DNA from: UBA931 sp036825435
Lineage (GTDB): Bacteria > Pseudomonadota > Gammaproteobacteria > Burkholderiales > Casimicrobiaceae
Direction of reading: 5' to 3'
DNA length: 64,000 nt
Assembly: GCA_036825435.1 (NCBI GenBank)
Contig: DAISYG010000001.1
Span: 1-64,000, forward strand
This document shows positions 32,669 to 41,912 of this stretch, one piece after another. Each line of letters opens with the position of its first letter. Position 1 is the stretch's first letter. Both the position numbers and the translations under genes were made by a program. The notes beneath the pieces are model-generated. The model did not search any database and was not told the DNA's origin. It saw only the letters and a list, made by a program, of their open reading frames with translations.

Positions 32669-34090
32669 ATGATGAAAGACACTGTAAAAACCAACGGCGA
32701 TTATCTCGTCGCCGATATCCAACTGGCCGATTTTGGCCGCCGTGAAATAGCCATCGCCGAAACCGAGATGCCCGGCCTGATGGCAATCCGTGAAGAATTT
32801 TCAAAATCAAAGCCTCTCACCGGCGCGCGTATTGCCGGTTCGCTGCACATGACGATCCAAACCGCCGTGCTGATCGAAACCTTGCAAGCATTGGGTGCAT
32901 CGGTGCGCTGGGCGTCGTGCAACATTTACTCCACGCAAGACCACGCCGCCGCTGCGATTGCCGCCTCGGGAACGCCGGTATTCGCGTACAAAGGCGAAAC
33001 ACTCGAAGAGTACTGGCAGTTCACGCACCGTATTTTTCAATGGCCGAACGGCGAGATGCCTAACCTGATCCTTGACGACGGTGGCGACGCTACCCTGCTG
33101 CTGCACCTGGGTTCGGATGCCGAAAAAAATCCGGCCGTGCTTGACCACCCCGGCAGTGAGGAAGAGGTGGCATTGTTTGCTTCGATCAAGGAAACGCTGC
33201 GTACCACCCCCGATTTTTATTCACGCACCAAGGCAAGCATTCTCGGGGTAACCGAAGAAACGACGACCGGCGTTCATCGTTTGCAGAGAATGCACGACGA
33301 AGGCCGTCTCGCCTTCCCGGCCATCAATGTCAACGATTCGGTGACCAAATCGAAATTCGATAACCTGTACGGCTGCCGCGAATCGTTGGTCGATGCGATC
33401 AAACGCGCCACCGATGTGATGGTCGCCGGAAAGATCGCCGTGGTTTGTGGTTACGGCGATGTCGGCAAGGGATCGGCGCAGGCGTTGCGTGCGCTGTCCG
33501 CGCAGGTATGGGTGACGGAAATCGACCCGATCTGTGCATTGCAGGCCGCAATGGAAGGCTATCGTGTCATACGCATGGAAGATGTGGCCGATCAGGCGGA
33601 TATCTTCGTCACCTGCACCGGTAACCGCGATGTGATCACGCACGAACACATGAAGCGCATGAAAAACAACGCGATCGTCTGCAACATCGGTCATTTCGAC
33701 AACGAAATCGAAGTCGCAGAATTGCGCCAGTACCAGTGGGAAAACATCAAGCCGCAGGTGGATCATATTATCTTCCCGGACGGCAAACGGATCATCCTGC
33801 TCGCCGAAGGTCGCCTGGTGAACCTTGGTTGCGGCACGGGACATCCGTCGTATGTGATGAGTTCGTCGTTCGCCAATCAGACCATGGCTCAGATCGAATT
33901 GTGGAGCCAGCGCGATACCGATACCTACCAACCCGGTGTGTACGTTCTGCCCAAGCATCTGGATGAAAAAGTGGCGCTGTTGCAGTTGACGCGCCTGAAC
34001 GCGCAATTGACCAGGCTCACCACGGAGCAGGCGGACTACATCAATGTTCCGGTTGATGGGCCGTACAAGCTTGATACCTATCGCTATTAA
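32669..34090 (+). CDS. ahcY: Adenosylhomocysteinase
   Basis: NAD-dependent hydrolysis of S-adenosylhomocysteine to adenosine and homocysteine. The 473 residues include the substrate-binding region RIAGSLHMTIQTAVLIETL and CNIYSTQDHAAAAIA. The NAD-binding GYGDVGKGSAQALRAL (about 268-283) and C-terminal VNLGCGTGHPSYVMSSSFAN follow, with the tail KLDTYRY. The length is that of the longer bacterial form with the 40-residue insert. Controlled by the SAH riboswitch and followed by a holin-like gene and metF. Confidence 0.98.
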   Translation: MMKDTVKTNGDYLVADIQLADFGRREIAIAETEMPGLMAIREEFSKSKPLTGARIAGSLHMTIQTAVLIETLQALGASVRWASCNIYSTQDHAAAAIAASGTPVFAYKGETLEEYWQFTHRIFQWPNGEMPNLILDDGGDATLLLHLGSDAEKNPAVLDHPGSEEEVALFASIKETLRTTPDFYSRTKASILGVTEETTTGVHRLQRMHDEGRLAFPAINVNDSVTKSKFDNLYGCRESLVDAIKRATDVMVAGKIAVVCGYGDVGKGSAQALRALSAQVWVTEIDPICALQAAMEGYRVIRMEDVADQADIFVTCTGNRDVITHEHMKRMKNNAIVCNIGHFDNEIEVAELRQYQWENIKPQVDHIIFPDGKRIILLAEGRLVNLGCGTGHPSYVMSSSFANQTMAQIELWSQRDTDTYQPGVYVLPKHLDEKVALLQLTRLNAQLTRLTTEQADYINVPVDGPYKLDTYRY

Positions 34091-34117
34091 CAGCACGTTT
34101 GCTGCAAGGAGGAAACC

Positions 34118-34477
34118 ATGCGTCTTCTGATTGTCTGGTTGATCAACGCAATAGCACTATTATTGCTTTCTTACATCATGCCGTCGATTCATGTAGCTTC
34201 CATTACCACGGCGTTGATTGCAGCGTTGGTGCTCGGCCTCATCAACGCGCTGATTCGTCCCATCCTGATCGTGTTGACGTTGCCGGTAACGGTGCTCACA
34301 CTCGGGCTTTTCATTCTGATCATCAACGCACTGCTGTTCTGGTTTGTCGGTTCGTTCATCCGCGGCTTCGATGTCGGCGGCTTTTGGTCGGCATTTTTTG
34401 GCGCGATTATTTACAGCCTGATTTCGTGGGCGCTATCGGCGCTGGTTTTCGGAACACAACGCGGAGATAACCCATGA
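34118..34477 (+). CDS. Phage holin family 4 / YvlD-like membrane protein
   Basis: A 119-residue protein that is almost entirely membrane helices, four in all, with the family pattern GLINALIRPILIVLTLPVTV and LGLFILIINALLFW. Despite the family name, chromosomal members are not lysis proteins and the function is unknown. Its place between ahcY and metF is conserved in Burkholderiales. AAGGAGG is upstream, and its end overlaps the metF start. Confidence 0.88.
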   Translation: MRLLIVWLINAIALLLLSYIMPSIHVASITTALIAALVLGLINALIRPILIVLTLPVTVLTLGLFILIINALLFWFVGSFIRGFDVGGFWSAFFGAIIYSLISWALSALVFGTQRGDNP

Positions 34478-35331
34478 ATACGCCGTTTTGTTGCGGTCTG
34501 AGTTTTGAATACTTTCCGCCCAAAAGCGAAAGCGGCGCTGAGCAATTGAAACAAACGCGTCTCCGTCTCGCTACTCTGCGTCCCGAATTTTGCTCGGTGA
34601 CGTTTGGTGCGGGCGGCTCCACCCGTCAGGGCACGCTCGACACCGTGCTTGCCATTCGCGAACAAGGACTGAACGGCGCGCCGCACATTTCCTGCATCGG
34701 TACATCCAAACAGCAAATCCGTGAAACGATTGAATCGTATCGCGGGCACGGCATTACCAGCGTTGTCGCGTTGCGTGGCGATTTGCCGTCGGGCACGATG
34801 GAAAGCGGTGCGTTTCGCTATGCAGCAGAATTGGTGGCTTTTATTCGCGAAGTCAGCGGCGACTGGTTCAAGATCGGCGTCGCCGCGTATCCGGAAGCGC
34901 ATCCGCAATCGCGCAATTACGAGCAGGATGTTCGTCATTTCAAAAGCAAGGTCGATGCGGGCGCAAATCTGGCGATTACGCAATATTTTTTCAATCCCGA
35001 CGCTTATTTCCATTTCGTCGATTGCTGCCAGAAAATCAATATTGATATTCCGATCATTCCGGGCATCATGCCTATTCTGGGATTTTCGCGCTTGCAACGG
35101 TTTTCGGAATTGTGTGGAGCAGAAATTCCGCGCTGGATCACCCGCCGCATGGAAAGCTATGGTGACGACGTTGATTCAATCCGCGCGTTTGGTTTGGATG
35201 TTGTCACCAGAATGTGTGAGCGTTTGCTGGATCACGATGCGCCCGGCTTGCATTTTTATACGATGAATCGCGCTTCTTTGACGATGGAGATTTGTCACCG
35301 TCTTTCCGGCAGACTTCCCGCCACAGCATGA
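34474..35331 (+). CDS. metF: 5,10-methylenetetrahydrofolate reductase
   Basis: Reduces methylene-THF to methyl-THF for homocysteine methylation. The 285-residue FAD/NADH TIM barrel shows SFEYFPPKSESGAEQL (about 9-24), FCSVTFGAGGSTRQGT and VVALRGDLPSG. IGVAAYPEAHPQS and ITQYFFNPDAYFHFVD follow. Start overlaps the holin-like gene, and the stop overlaps the ampG ATG (ATGA). Works with ahcY just upstream. Confidence 0.97.
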   Translation: MNTPFCCGLSFEYFPPKSESGAEQLKQTRLRLATLRPEFCSVTFGAGGSTRQGTLDTVLAIREQGLNGAPHISCIGTSKQQIRETIESYRGHGITSVVALRGDLPSGTMESGAFRYAAELVAFIREVSGDWFKIGVAAYPEAHPQSRNYEQDVRHFKSKVDAGANLAITQYFFNPDAYFHFVDCCQKINIDIPIIPGIMPILGFSRLQRFSELCGAEIPRWITRRMESYGDDVDSIRAFGLDVVTRMCERLLDHDAPGLHFYTMNRASLTMEICHRLSGRLPATA

Positions 35332-36623
35332 GCGCTGCGCAAAAATCAGTCTGGCAGGTTCTGGCAACGCGCCGGATGATTATTTGTATTTTCACCGGCT
35401 TTTCTTCAGGCCTTCCACTTTATTTATTATTCAACCTGCTTCCGGCATGGCTCAAGACTGAGGGCTTGAGCCTGCGCACCATCGGCGCTTTTGCGCTGAT
35501 TCAATTTCCATACACCTGGAAATTTCTATGGGCGCCGCTGCTTGACCGTTATGCGTTACCGTGGCTGGGACGACGACGCAGTTGGATGGCGATATTCCAT
35601 ATCGCGCTGATCGGTGTTATCGCCTGGCTCGGCTATTTATCTCCCGCGGAGAATCTATGGTTGGTCGTCGCGCTGACCGCTACGCTGGCATTTTTGTCGG
35701 CTTCCCTGGACATTGTTCTCGATGCATTCCGTCGCAACCTGCTGCTTGATGATGAGCAGGAAATGGGTAACACGCTCCATGTCAATGCGTACAAACTTTC
35801 GACCCTGGTACCCGGATCGCTGGCACTGATTCTCTCCGACCATCTGCCATGGACACAGGTATTTTTCATCACCGCACTGTTCATGATTCCCGGTTTGATC
35901 ATGACGCTTCTGGTCAGCGAACCGCGCGCCGAAATCAAGCCGCCCAAAACATTGCGCGAAGCGATCATCGAACCTTTTCACGAATTTCTCTCGCGTCAGG
36001 GAACAAAACAGGCGATGTACATCCTCGCTTTCATTTTGCTATACAAACTCGGCGATTCGCTGTGCACCTCGTTGGCAACACCGTTCTATCTGGAAATGGG
36101 TTACACACGCACACAGATCGGGCTGGTCGCCAAACACGCCGGGCTGTGGCCGAGCGTGATCGGTGGCATTTTAGGTGGTATTCTGATGACGCGTATCGGT
36201 ATCAACCGCGCGCTCTGGGTCTTTGGCTTTTTTCAAGCCATCGCTATTATTGGTTTCGCCGAACTGGCGAAGCTCGGCCCTGCCGACGCCGATGCTTTTC
36301 GTTTATGGGTCCTCGCCGGCGTGATTGGCTTCGAGGCACTCGGCGTCGGATTAGGAACGGCGGCATCGGTCTCGTTCATCGCCCGTACCACGCACCCCGC
36401 CTACGTCGCAACACAATTCGCGTTGCTCACCAGCTTGACTGCTATCCCGCGCACCTTTGTCAACGCCAGCGCCGGTTTTCTTGTTGAAGATTTGCAACTC
36501 GGCTGGGTACGTTTTTTCTGGTTGTGTTTCTTTCTGGCAATCCCGGGCATGCTTTTATTATTCAAGGTCGCACCGTGGAATGGAAAGCCACCGACGACGC
36601 CATCTATTCGAGAAGAAACATGA
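35328..36623 (+). CDS. ampG: Muropeptide permease AmpG-like MFS transporter
   Basis: Imports GlcNAc-anhydroMurNAc peptides for cell-wall recycling. The 431 residues (start MSAAQKSVWQ, ATGA overlap with metF) have about 12-14 helices and the AmpG signature FTGFSSGLPLYLLFNLLPAW (about 20-39), then LIQFPYTWKFLWAPLLDRY and SLDIVLDAFRRNLL. Long C-terminal helices fit AmpG better than generic MFS. No ampC or ampR is nearby. Confidence 0.92.
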   Translation: MSAAQKSVWQVLATRRMIICIFTGFSSGLPLYLLFNLLPAWLKTEGLSLRTIGAFALIQFPYTWKFLWAPLLDRYALPWLGRRRSWMAIFHIALIGVIAWLGYLSPAENLWLVVALTATLAFLSASLDIVLDAFRRNLLLDDEQEMGNTLHVNAYKLSTLVPGSLALILSDHLPWTQVFFITALFMIPGLIMTLLVSEPRAEIKPPKTLREAIIEPFHEFLSRQGTKQAMYILAFILLYKLGDSLCTSLATPFYLEMGYTRTQIGLVAKHAGLWPSVIGGILGGILMTRIGINRALWVFGFFQAIAIIGFAELAKLGPADADAFRLWVLAGVIGFEALGVGLGTAASVSFIARTTHPAYVATQFALLTSLTAIPRTFVNASAGFLVEDLQLGWVRFFWLCFFLAIPGMLLLFKVAPWNGKPPTTPSIREET

Positions 36624-37348
36624 CCATTGCAGACAAAGCGATCGCCGCTGCGCGCAAACTCGGCAAAGCCGTTGATGCACTTTCTTTTGCGCCACCAATC
36701 ACACACGTTTACAACCCGCTTGATTACGCATGGAATAGTCACGCAGAGTATTTGCGTCGCTTCGCCAATCATACCAAAAAAATACTTTTTCTCGGGATGA
36801 ATCCCGGGCCATTCGGCATGGTGCAAACAGGTGTTCCCTTCGGCGAAGTCGCCGCCGTGCGTGACTGGATGCACATCGAGGCAACGATCAAAAAACCAGA
36901 AAACCAAAACCCGAAACGGCCGATAGAGGGGTTTGCCTGCCAACGCTCGGAAGTCAGCGGAAGACGCGTATGGGGACTTTTTGCACAACGTTTCGGCACA
37001 CCCGAAGCTTTTTTTGCCGATCACTTTGTTGTCAATTATTGCCCTCTTGCTTTTTTCAATGGCGCGCGTAACGTCACCCCCGACAAGTTACCCGTCAACG
37101 AGCAACAGCCGCTACTCGCCGCCTGCGACCAACATCTCATAACGTTGCTTGATCTTTTCCAACCACAATGGCTGATCGGCATCGGCGTCTGGGCGGAGGG
37201 TCGCGCACAAAAAGTACTGGCGCAATCGCCACGCTTCGCCTCCATTGGTACTGGCCGAATCCTGCACCCCAGCCCGGCCAGCCCTGCCGCCAACCGAGGT
37301 TGGGCTGAGGCAGCGACAAAACAATTGCACGATTTGGGCGTTTGGTAA
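36620..37348 (+). CDS. SMUG1-type uracil-DNA glycosylase
   Basis: Base-excision repair glycosylase of the single-strand-selective SMUG1 family, best known from animals with scattered bacterial members. The 242 residues carry motif 1 as FLGMNPGPFGMVQTGVPFGE (about 58-77) and motif 2 as HPSPASPAANRGW (about 217-229), both near-identical to the animal enzyme. NYCPLAFF is also typical. Start overlaps the ampG stop (ATGA). A canonical Ung is not in the window. Confidence 0.93.
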   Translation: MTIADKAIAAARKLGKAVDALSFAPPITHVYNPLDYAWNSHAEYLRRFANHTKKILFLGMNPGPFGMVQTGVPFGEVAAVRDWMHIEATIKKPENQNPKRPIEGFACQRSEVSGRRVWGLFAQRFGTPEAFFADHFVVNYCPLAFFNGARNVTPDKLPVNEQQPLLAACDQHLITLLDLFQPQWLIGIGVWAEGRAQKVLAQSPRFASIGTGRILHPSPASPAANRGWAEAATKQLHDLGVW

Positions 37349-37371
37349 AAAACACGATACTTTTTAATTCT

Positions 37372-38628
37372 TTAACGTGCTTTTTCGTCAGCAAAGCTCA
37401 AACCCTCTCTCAATCTCCTCATATCCACACCACTTGGATGCTGGAATACGCGCAACCCAAATTCGGGGATGATCGCTAGTAAATGATCGAAAATATCCGA
37501 CTGAATGCCCTCGTAAGCCACCCACGCCGTCGTACTGGTAAAACAATAAATTTCCAACGGTAGTCCATCGGATGTCGGGCTTAACTGTCGCACCATTTTT
37601 GTCATCGCTTGATGGATCCCCGGATGATGCGTCAGATATTGCAGAATATAAGCGCGGAAAGTACCAATATTAGTCAAACGTCGATAGTTAACCTGGTCTT
37701 CTCCACTAATCTTTTCATTCCACGTTTGCAATTCTTCTTCCTTATCGCGCAAATAATCGTCGATCAGCACGAAACGCTCCAAGTTTTTGCATTCATCATC
37801 CGTCAGAAAGCGAACACTTTGTTGATCAATATATAAGCTACGTTTGATGCGCCGCCCGCCGGATTCGCTCATCCCCCGCCAATTCTTGAACGAATCGCTA
37901 ATCATGCGCTTGGTCGGAATCATCGTGATGGTTTTATCCCAGTTCTGCACCTTCACTGTATGCAATGCAATATCAACCACATCACCATCAGCGTTCAATT
38001 GCGGCATCTCGATCCAATCGCCAACGCGCACCATATCGTTTGAATTCAATTGCACACTGGCAACCAGCGATAGCAATGTATCCTGAAAAATCAACATCAG
38101 AACCGCCGCCATCGCACCCAAACCAGAGAGCAAAATCAATGGCGAACGATCAATCAATGTAGCAATGATCAAAATAGCCGCTACCGCATAAATCACGATT
38201 TTGATGACCTGAACGTAACCCTTGATCGGTTTGCGCGCCGCTTCCGGGCGCTGTTGGTAAACCATGTTGACCCAGTCGAGCAGGTGCGCCAACGCCAGCG
38301 CCAACGTCAATACAATGAATGCGCTGCACACATTTTCGGTAATAGTGATCAACGTTTCAGGAAGATCGGGAATCACCTTGACGCCGATGGAAATAACCAG
38401 CGCCGGAATCACATTCGACAGGCGCCGGATAAAACGCATCAACGAATCGGCAATGCCTTTCTCCAACGTTGCCGAAAAAAACCATTGGCGAATTGCGCGC
38501 AGCAAAATGGTCTTCGTTACCCAGTTTGCGAACCAGGAAAGAAACGCCAACAACAGCACGGCAAGCAGGATATGCAATGTCGGGTATTGCTCGGATAAGG
38601 TATTCAAATACGCGATTTGGTCAGGCAT
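37372..38628 (-). CDS. Mechanosensitive ion channel, MscS/YbdG type
   Basis: Small-conductance mechanosensitive channel of the YbdG-like subgroup. From MPDQIAYLNTLSEQY the product is 418 residues. It has five membrane helices (about 15-190), the pore helix and beta domain region SGLGAMAAVLMLIFQDTLLS and RVGDWIEMPQLNADGDVVDI, then KNWRGMSESGGRRIKRSLYI and a long cytoplasmic C-terminus. An upstream start at 38667 adds 13 residues. Convergent with the glycosylase gene. Confidence 0.9.
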   Translation of the reverse strand: MPDQIAYLNTLSEQYPTLHILLAVLLLAFLSWFANWVTKTILLRAIRQWFFSATLEKGIADSLMRFIRRLSNVIPALVISIGVKVIPDLPETLITITENVCSAFIVLTLALALAHLLDWVNMVYQQRPEAARKPIKGYVQVIKIVIYAVAAILIIATLIDRSPLILLSGLGAMAAVLMLIFQDTLLSLVASVQLNSNDMVRVGDWIEMPQLNADGDVVDIALHTVKVQNWDKTITMIPTKRMISDSFKNWRGMSESGGRRIKRSLYIDQQSVRFLTDDECKNLERFVLIDDYLRDKEEELQTWNEKISGEDQVNYRRLTNIGTFRAYILQYLTHHPGIHQAMTKMVRQLSPTSDGLPLEIYCFTSTTAWVAYEGIQSDIFDHLLAIIPEFGLRVFQHPSGVDMRRLREGLSFADEKAR

Positions 38629-38727
38629 AATGAAGCAAGATATCTCATTCAATGTAAACATTATCATCGTACACTATCTTTTCCAAAACAATGTCAGCTT
38701 CGTTAAAACATCTTGCCCAATCAACAC

Positions 38728-39495
38728 ATGACTAATCAACACGACACCACTCCCATTCATCAAGCGCATGAAACCATCCACCGCGCCGAGCGCATCGTCT
38801 TCCTCACCGGCGCGGGCATGTCTGCCGAGAGCGGCGTACCAACTTTTCGCGATGCATTGACCGGATTATGGTCGCGTTTTTCGCCGGAGGCATTGGCGAC
38901 GAGTGACGCGTATCAGCGCGACCCGGATCTTGTGTGGGGCTGGTACGAATGGCGGCGCGGTCAGGTCGCAAAACTTTTTCCGAACGCAGGGCATCGTGCC
39001 ATTGCCGAATTTTCTCGCACAAAAGAACATGTGTTGCTCGCCACACAAAATGTCGATGATCTTCACGAGCGCGCAGGCAGTGCCGACGTTTTGCATCTGC
39101 ACGGCAGTTTGTTTGCGCCACGTTGTTTCGATTGCGGAACGCCAAGCACGTTTATCGATGCCGCACCACAAGAACCGGAAGGTGGACGCCGCATCGCCCC
39201 GCCGCGTTGCTCCGCATGCGGTGGCATGTTGCGTCCCGGTGTTGTCTGGTTTGGCGAAAGTCTGCCGATTGATGTCTGGCAAAAAACCGAAGCCGCCGTC
39301 GTGCAATGCGATGTGTTGATCTGCATCGGCACATCCGGTTTGGTTTATCCCGTTGCCGGTTTACCCGCCGCTGCGACGCGACGTGGCGCAACCGTGATTC
39401 AAGTCAATCCAAACGAGACGCCGATTGATGCGGTAGCGCAGTTCAATCTGCGTGGCAGTGCTGCGGTGGTGTTGCCAGAGCTACTCGCGGGTTAG
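38728..39495 (+). CDS. cobB: NAD-dependent protein deacylase (sirtuin)
   Basis: Sirtuin of 255 residues that removes lysine acyl groups using NAD. The NAD site is FLTGAGMSAESGVPTFR (about 27-43), the catalytic block is TQNVDDLHERAGS with LHLHGS, and the zinc site is CFDC and CSAC. The pair Tyr/Arg in WYEWRR (about 74-79) is that of Sirt5-like class III enzymes, which prefer succinyl and malonyl groups. An upstream ATG at 38713 would add five residues. Confidence 0.95.
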   Translation: MTNQHDTTPIHQAHETIHRAERIVFLTGAGMSAESGVPTFRDALTGLWSRFSPEALATSDAYQRDPDLVWGWYEWRRGQVAKLFPNAGHRAIAEFSRTKEHVLLATQNVDDLHERAGSADVLHLHGSLFAPRCFDCGTPSTFIDAAPQEPEGGRRIAPPRCSACGGMLRPGVVWFGESLPIDVWQKTEAAVVQCDVLICIGTSGLVYPVAGLPAAATRRGATVIQVNPNETPIDAVAQFNLRGSAAVVLPELLAG

Positions 39496-39557
39496 AAAAA
39501 GTATAATCGGAAAGGCATATCGCCTTTATCGCAATGCACTGCCCTTCCAACACCGCC

Positions 39558-39591
39558 TGGATTGCCACGTCGCTTCGCTCCTCGCAATGAC
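39558..39591 (-). repeat. Dispersed repeat, copy 1 (GTCATTGCGAGGAG...GGCAATCCA)
   Basis: Read on the minus strand: GTCATTGCGAGGAGCGAAGC then GACGTGGCAATCCA, with TTGC...GCAA inverted symmetry. A second copy at 55392-55425 on the plus strand differs at three positions. From memory, very similar intergenic sequences occur in unrelated bacteria. Confidence 0.75.
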
Positions 39592-39657
39592 ACACGTTTC
39601 TTGGATATTTTGGTATGAAAGGAAAACTTCCAGCTTGAGCGAAAGCTGTGGTTTTTT

Positions 39658-39697
39658 CTGATCCCTGATGCCTGTCATCTGACCTCTGATCCCTGAA
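39658..39697. repeat. Degenerate CTGATNCCTG repeat at the ftsY stop
   Basis: CTGATCCCTGATGCCTGTCA followed by TCTGACCTCTGATCCCTGAAC: four loose units ending exactly where the ftsY stop codon begins. Same family as at 32202-32520 and 49761-49793. Confidence 0.65.
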
Positions 39698-40729
39698 CTA
39701 CGGCAACAACGCATCGATGAATTCGCGTGCGTTGAATGGTTGCAAATCATCAATACCTTCGCCAACGCCGATGAATTTCACCGGTATCGGATGTTCACGT
39801 GCAATTGCCGCAAGCACACCACCTTTGGCACTGCCATCGAGTTTGGTGACGATCAAGCCAGTCAAACCAACAGCAGCATCGAATGTCTTGACTTGCGCCA
39901 ACGCATTTTGCCCTGTGTTCGCGTCGATCACGAGGAATATTTCGTGTGGCGCTCCTTCTTGTGCACGACCAATCACGCGTTTGATTTTTTCCAACTCTTT
40001 CATCAGGTGCGTCTGTGTCGGCAAACGTCCGGCCGTATCGGCAAGCATGATGTCGATGTCGCGCGCACGTGCTGCTTGCACGGCATCGAACATCACAGCC
40101 GCAGGGTCACCGCCTTGTTGTGCGATCACGGCTACGTCGTTGCGTTGTCCCCAAACGCTTAATTGTTCGCCCGCTGCCGCGCGGAAAGTATCGCCCGCCG
40201 CCAACAAAACTTTATAACCTTCATTCTGCCAGCGCTTGGTCAGCTTGCCGATCGACGTGGTTTTTCCTGCACCGTTGACACCGGCAAGCATCACAACGCA
40301 AGGTTTGGCATCCGGCAATACAGCACTCGTTTCCAGCGGCATCAATAATTCGACAAGCGCTTCGCGCAGCAGATTTTTCACATCAGCGTCCGCGCCTGCC
40401 GCACGATAACGTTGTTGCACATCATCGAGCAGAAACGTTGTCGCGGCGATGCCCACATCTGCCATCAGCAATGCTTCTTCCAACGTTTCCAATGCTTCTG
40501 CGTCCAGCTTGCGCGATGAAAACACCTGCGATAGCGGCGCGTTCAGTTTTTGGCGCGACAGTGACAAGCCCGCTGCCAAGCGATCTCGCCACGAACGTTT
40601 CGGCTTTTCCGTTGCTGTTGTTTCGGCTGACTGCGGCGCGCGCTCTTCTGCAACAGTTTCAGCTTTTTCGTCTGTTATTTCCGGTGCTGTTTCTTCGGTG
40701 AGCTTTTTACGCTTGAAAATACTGAGCAT
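39698..40729 (-). CDS. ftsY: Signal recognition particle receptor FtsY
   Basis: GTPase receptor that docks SRP-ribosome complexes at the membrane. The start MLSIFKRKKLTEET fits the family and removes a non-homologous upstream extension. The 343 residues contain an acidic A domain (about 8-45), the N domain (about 50-130), and the G domain with G1 AGVNGAGKTTSIGKL (about 154-168). DTFRAAAGEQL, the G3 DTAGRL, the G4 TKLDGSAKGG and the closing GVGEGIDDLQPFN follow. Divergent from rsmD, the common ftsY/rsmD arrangement. Confidence 0.97.
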   Translation of the reverse strand: MLSIFKRKKLTEETAPEITDEKAETVAEERAPQSAETTATEKPKRSWRDRLAAGLSLSRQKLNAPLSQVFSSRKLDAEALETLEEALLMADVGIAATTFLLDDVQQRYRAAGADADVKNLLREALVELLMPLETSAVLPDAKPCVVMLAGVNGAGKTTSIGKLTKRWQNEGYKVLLAAGDTFRAAAGEQLSVWGQRNDVAVIAQQGGDPAAVMFDAVQAARARDIDIMLADTAGRLPTQTHLMKELEKIKRVIGRAQEGAPHEIFLVIDANTGQNALAQVKTFDAAVGLTGLIVTKLDGSAKGGVLAAIAREHPIPVKFIGVGEGIDDLQPFNAREFIDALLP

Positions 40730-40802
40730 GGTATCTGCGTTAATCTGTAAAAGCCGCATTGTACCGGTTGCCGATCTTTTGCGACATGCGGATAATGTCG
40801 CA

Positions 40803-41357
40803 ATGCATAAACGCAAGGTACCCACTTCGACGCTCCGCATTATCGGCGGCGCATGGCGTGGTCGCGTGATTCGCTTCCCGACTCTGCCCAGCGTGCGCCC
40901 GACGCCCGATCGCGTGCGCGAAACGCTGTTCAACTGGCTCGGGCAGGATCTCACTGGCTGGCACACGCTCGAACCTTTCGCCGGTAGCGGTATCTTGTCA
41001 CTCGAAGCGTTGTCGCGCGGTGCGACACAGGCCACCGCTTGGGATATTGCCAAAGACTCCGTGCGAGCGCTTGCCGCAACAGCGCGTTTGCTCAATACGG
41101 AATCTTTGGAAACGCGTTGCCAAAATGCGCGCGCGGCACTTGCGCAGGAAAAGCGTTTATTCGATTTGATTTTTCTTGATCCTCCTTTTCAGGATGATCC
41201 GTGGCCATGGCTTTTTGATGCCTGCGTGCCGCTGTTGAAACCAACAGGATACCTTTATGTTGAAACGGGCAAAGCGCTCGCACCACCTGCGTCGTTGACG
41301 CTATATCGTCAAAGCAAAGCGGGGCAGGTTTACTATTTTTTGTTTCAGCGATTTTGA
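40803..41357 (+). CDS. rsmD: 16S rRNA (guanine966-N2)-methyltransferase RsmD
   Basis: Methylates G966 of 16S rRNA. The 184 residues begin MHKRKVPTSTLRIIGGAWRG, with RPTPDRVRETLFNWLG, the SAM site LEPFAGSGILSLEALSRGA (about 57-75) and the catalytic LIFLDPPFQDDPW (about 120-132; DPPF is the N2-methylase motif). Divergent from ftsY across 73 bases; coaD follows 45 bases on, the usual order. Confidence 0.95.
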   Translation: MHKRKVPTSTLRIIGGAWRGRVIRFPTLPSVRPTPDRVRETLFNWLGQDLTGWHTLEPFAGSGILSLEALSRGATQATAWDIAKDSVRALAATARLLNTESLETRCQNARAALAQEKRLFDLIFLDPPFQDDPWPWLFDACVPLLKPTGYLYVETGKALAPPASLTLYRQSKAGQVYYFLFQRF

Positions 41358-41402
41358 AAAAAACAATTCACGTATAATGCTTCCCCTCACGAATACAAAA
41401 CA

Positions 41403-41912
41403 ATGATCAATACCATGCGTCTTCATAAACCTTTGATTGCTGTTTATCCCGGCACTTTTGACCCGTTCACGCGCGGTCATCAGGATGTTGTCAAGCGTGC
41501 GGCGCGCCTTTTTGATGGTGTAATCGTCGCCATTGCTGAAAGTGCTCACAAAAAACCGCTGTTTTCCCATGATGATCGCGTCGAAATGGCGACGATGATT
41601 TTCAAAGATTTAGACAATGTTGACGTTAAGGGCTTTTCGACACTGCTTGCTCATTTCGTTCACGAACAAAATGCGCAAGTCTTGGTGCGCGGCTTGCGCG
41701 CGGCGTCCGACTTCGAATATGAATTTCTGATGGCGGGCATGAACCGACAGCTTGCACCTGAGTTTGAAACGGTTTTTCTCACACCCGCTGACGAATTCAT
41801 GTTCATATCATCAACGATGGTGCGCGAAATCGCGCGTTTTGGTGGCGATGTTTCGCGTTTTGTCGATCCCATTGTCGCGGGATATCTTCAGCGGCGCTTG
41901 GAGAAGCGCTGA
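41403..41912 (+). CDS. coaD: Phosphopantetheine adenylyltransferase
   Basis: Penultimate step of coenzyme A synthesis. The 169 residues show AVYPGTFDPFTRGHQDVVKR (about 14-33, with the TxGH site), VLVRGLRAASDFEYEFLMAG and FISSTMVREIARFGGD. The start may be the second ATG (41415). A TATAAT sits at 41373-41378. The last codons (Glu-Lys-Arg) and the TGA fall inside palindromic repeat copy C, so the C-terminus was reshaped by that element. Confidence 0.97.
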   Translation: MINTMRLHKPLIAVYPGTFDPFTRGHQDVVKRAARLFDGVIVAIAESAHKKPLFSHDDRVEMATMIFKDLDNVDVKGFSTLLAHFVHEQNAQVLVRGLRAASDFEYEFLMAGMNRQLAPEFETVFLTPADEFMFISSTMVREIARFGGDVSRFVDPIVAGYLQRRLEKR

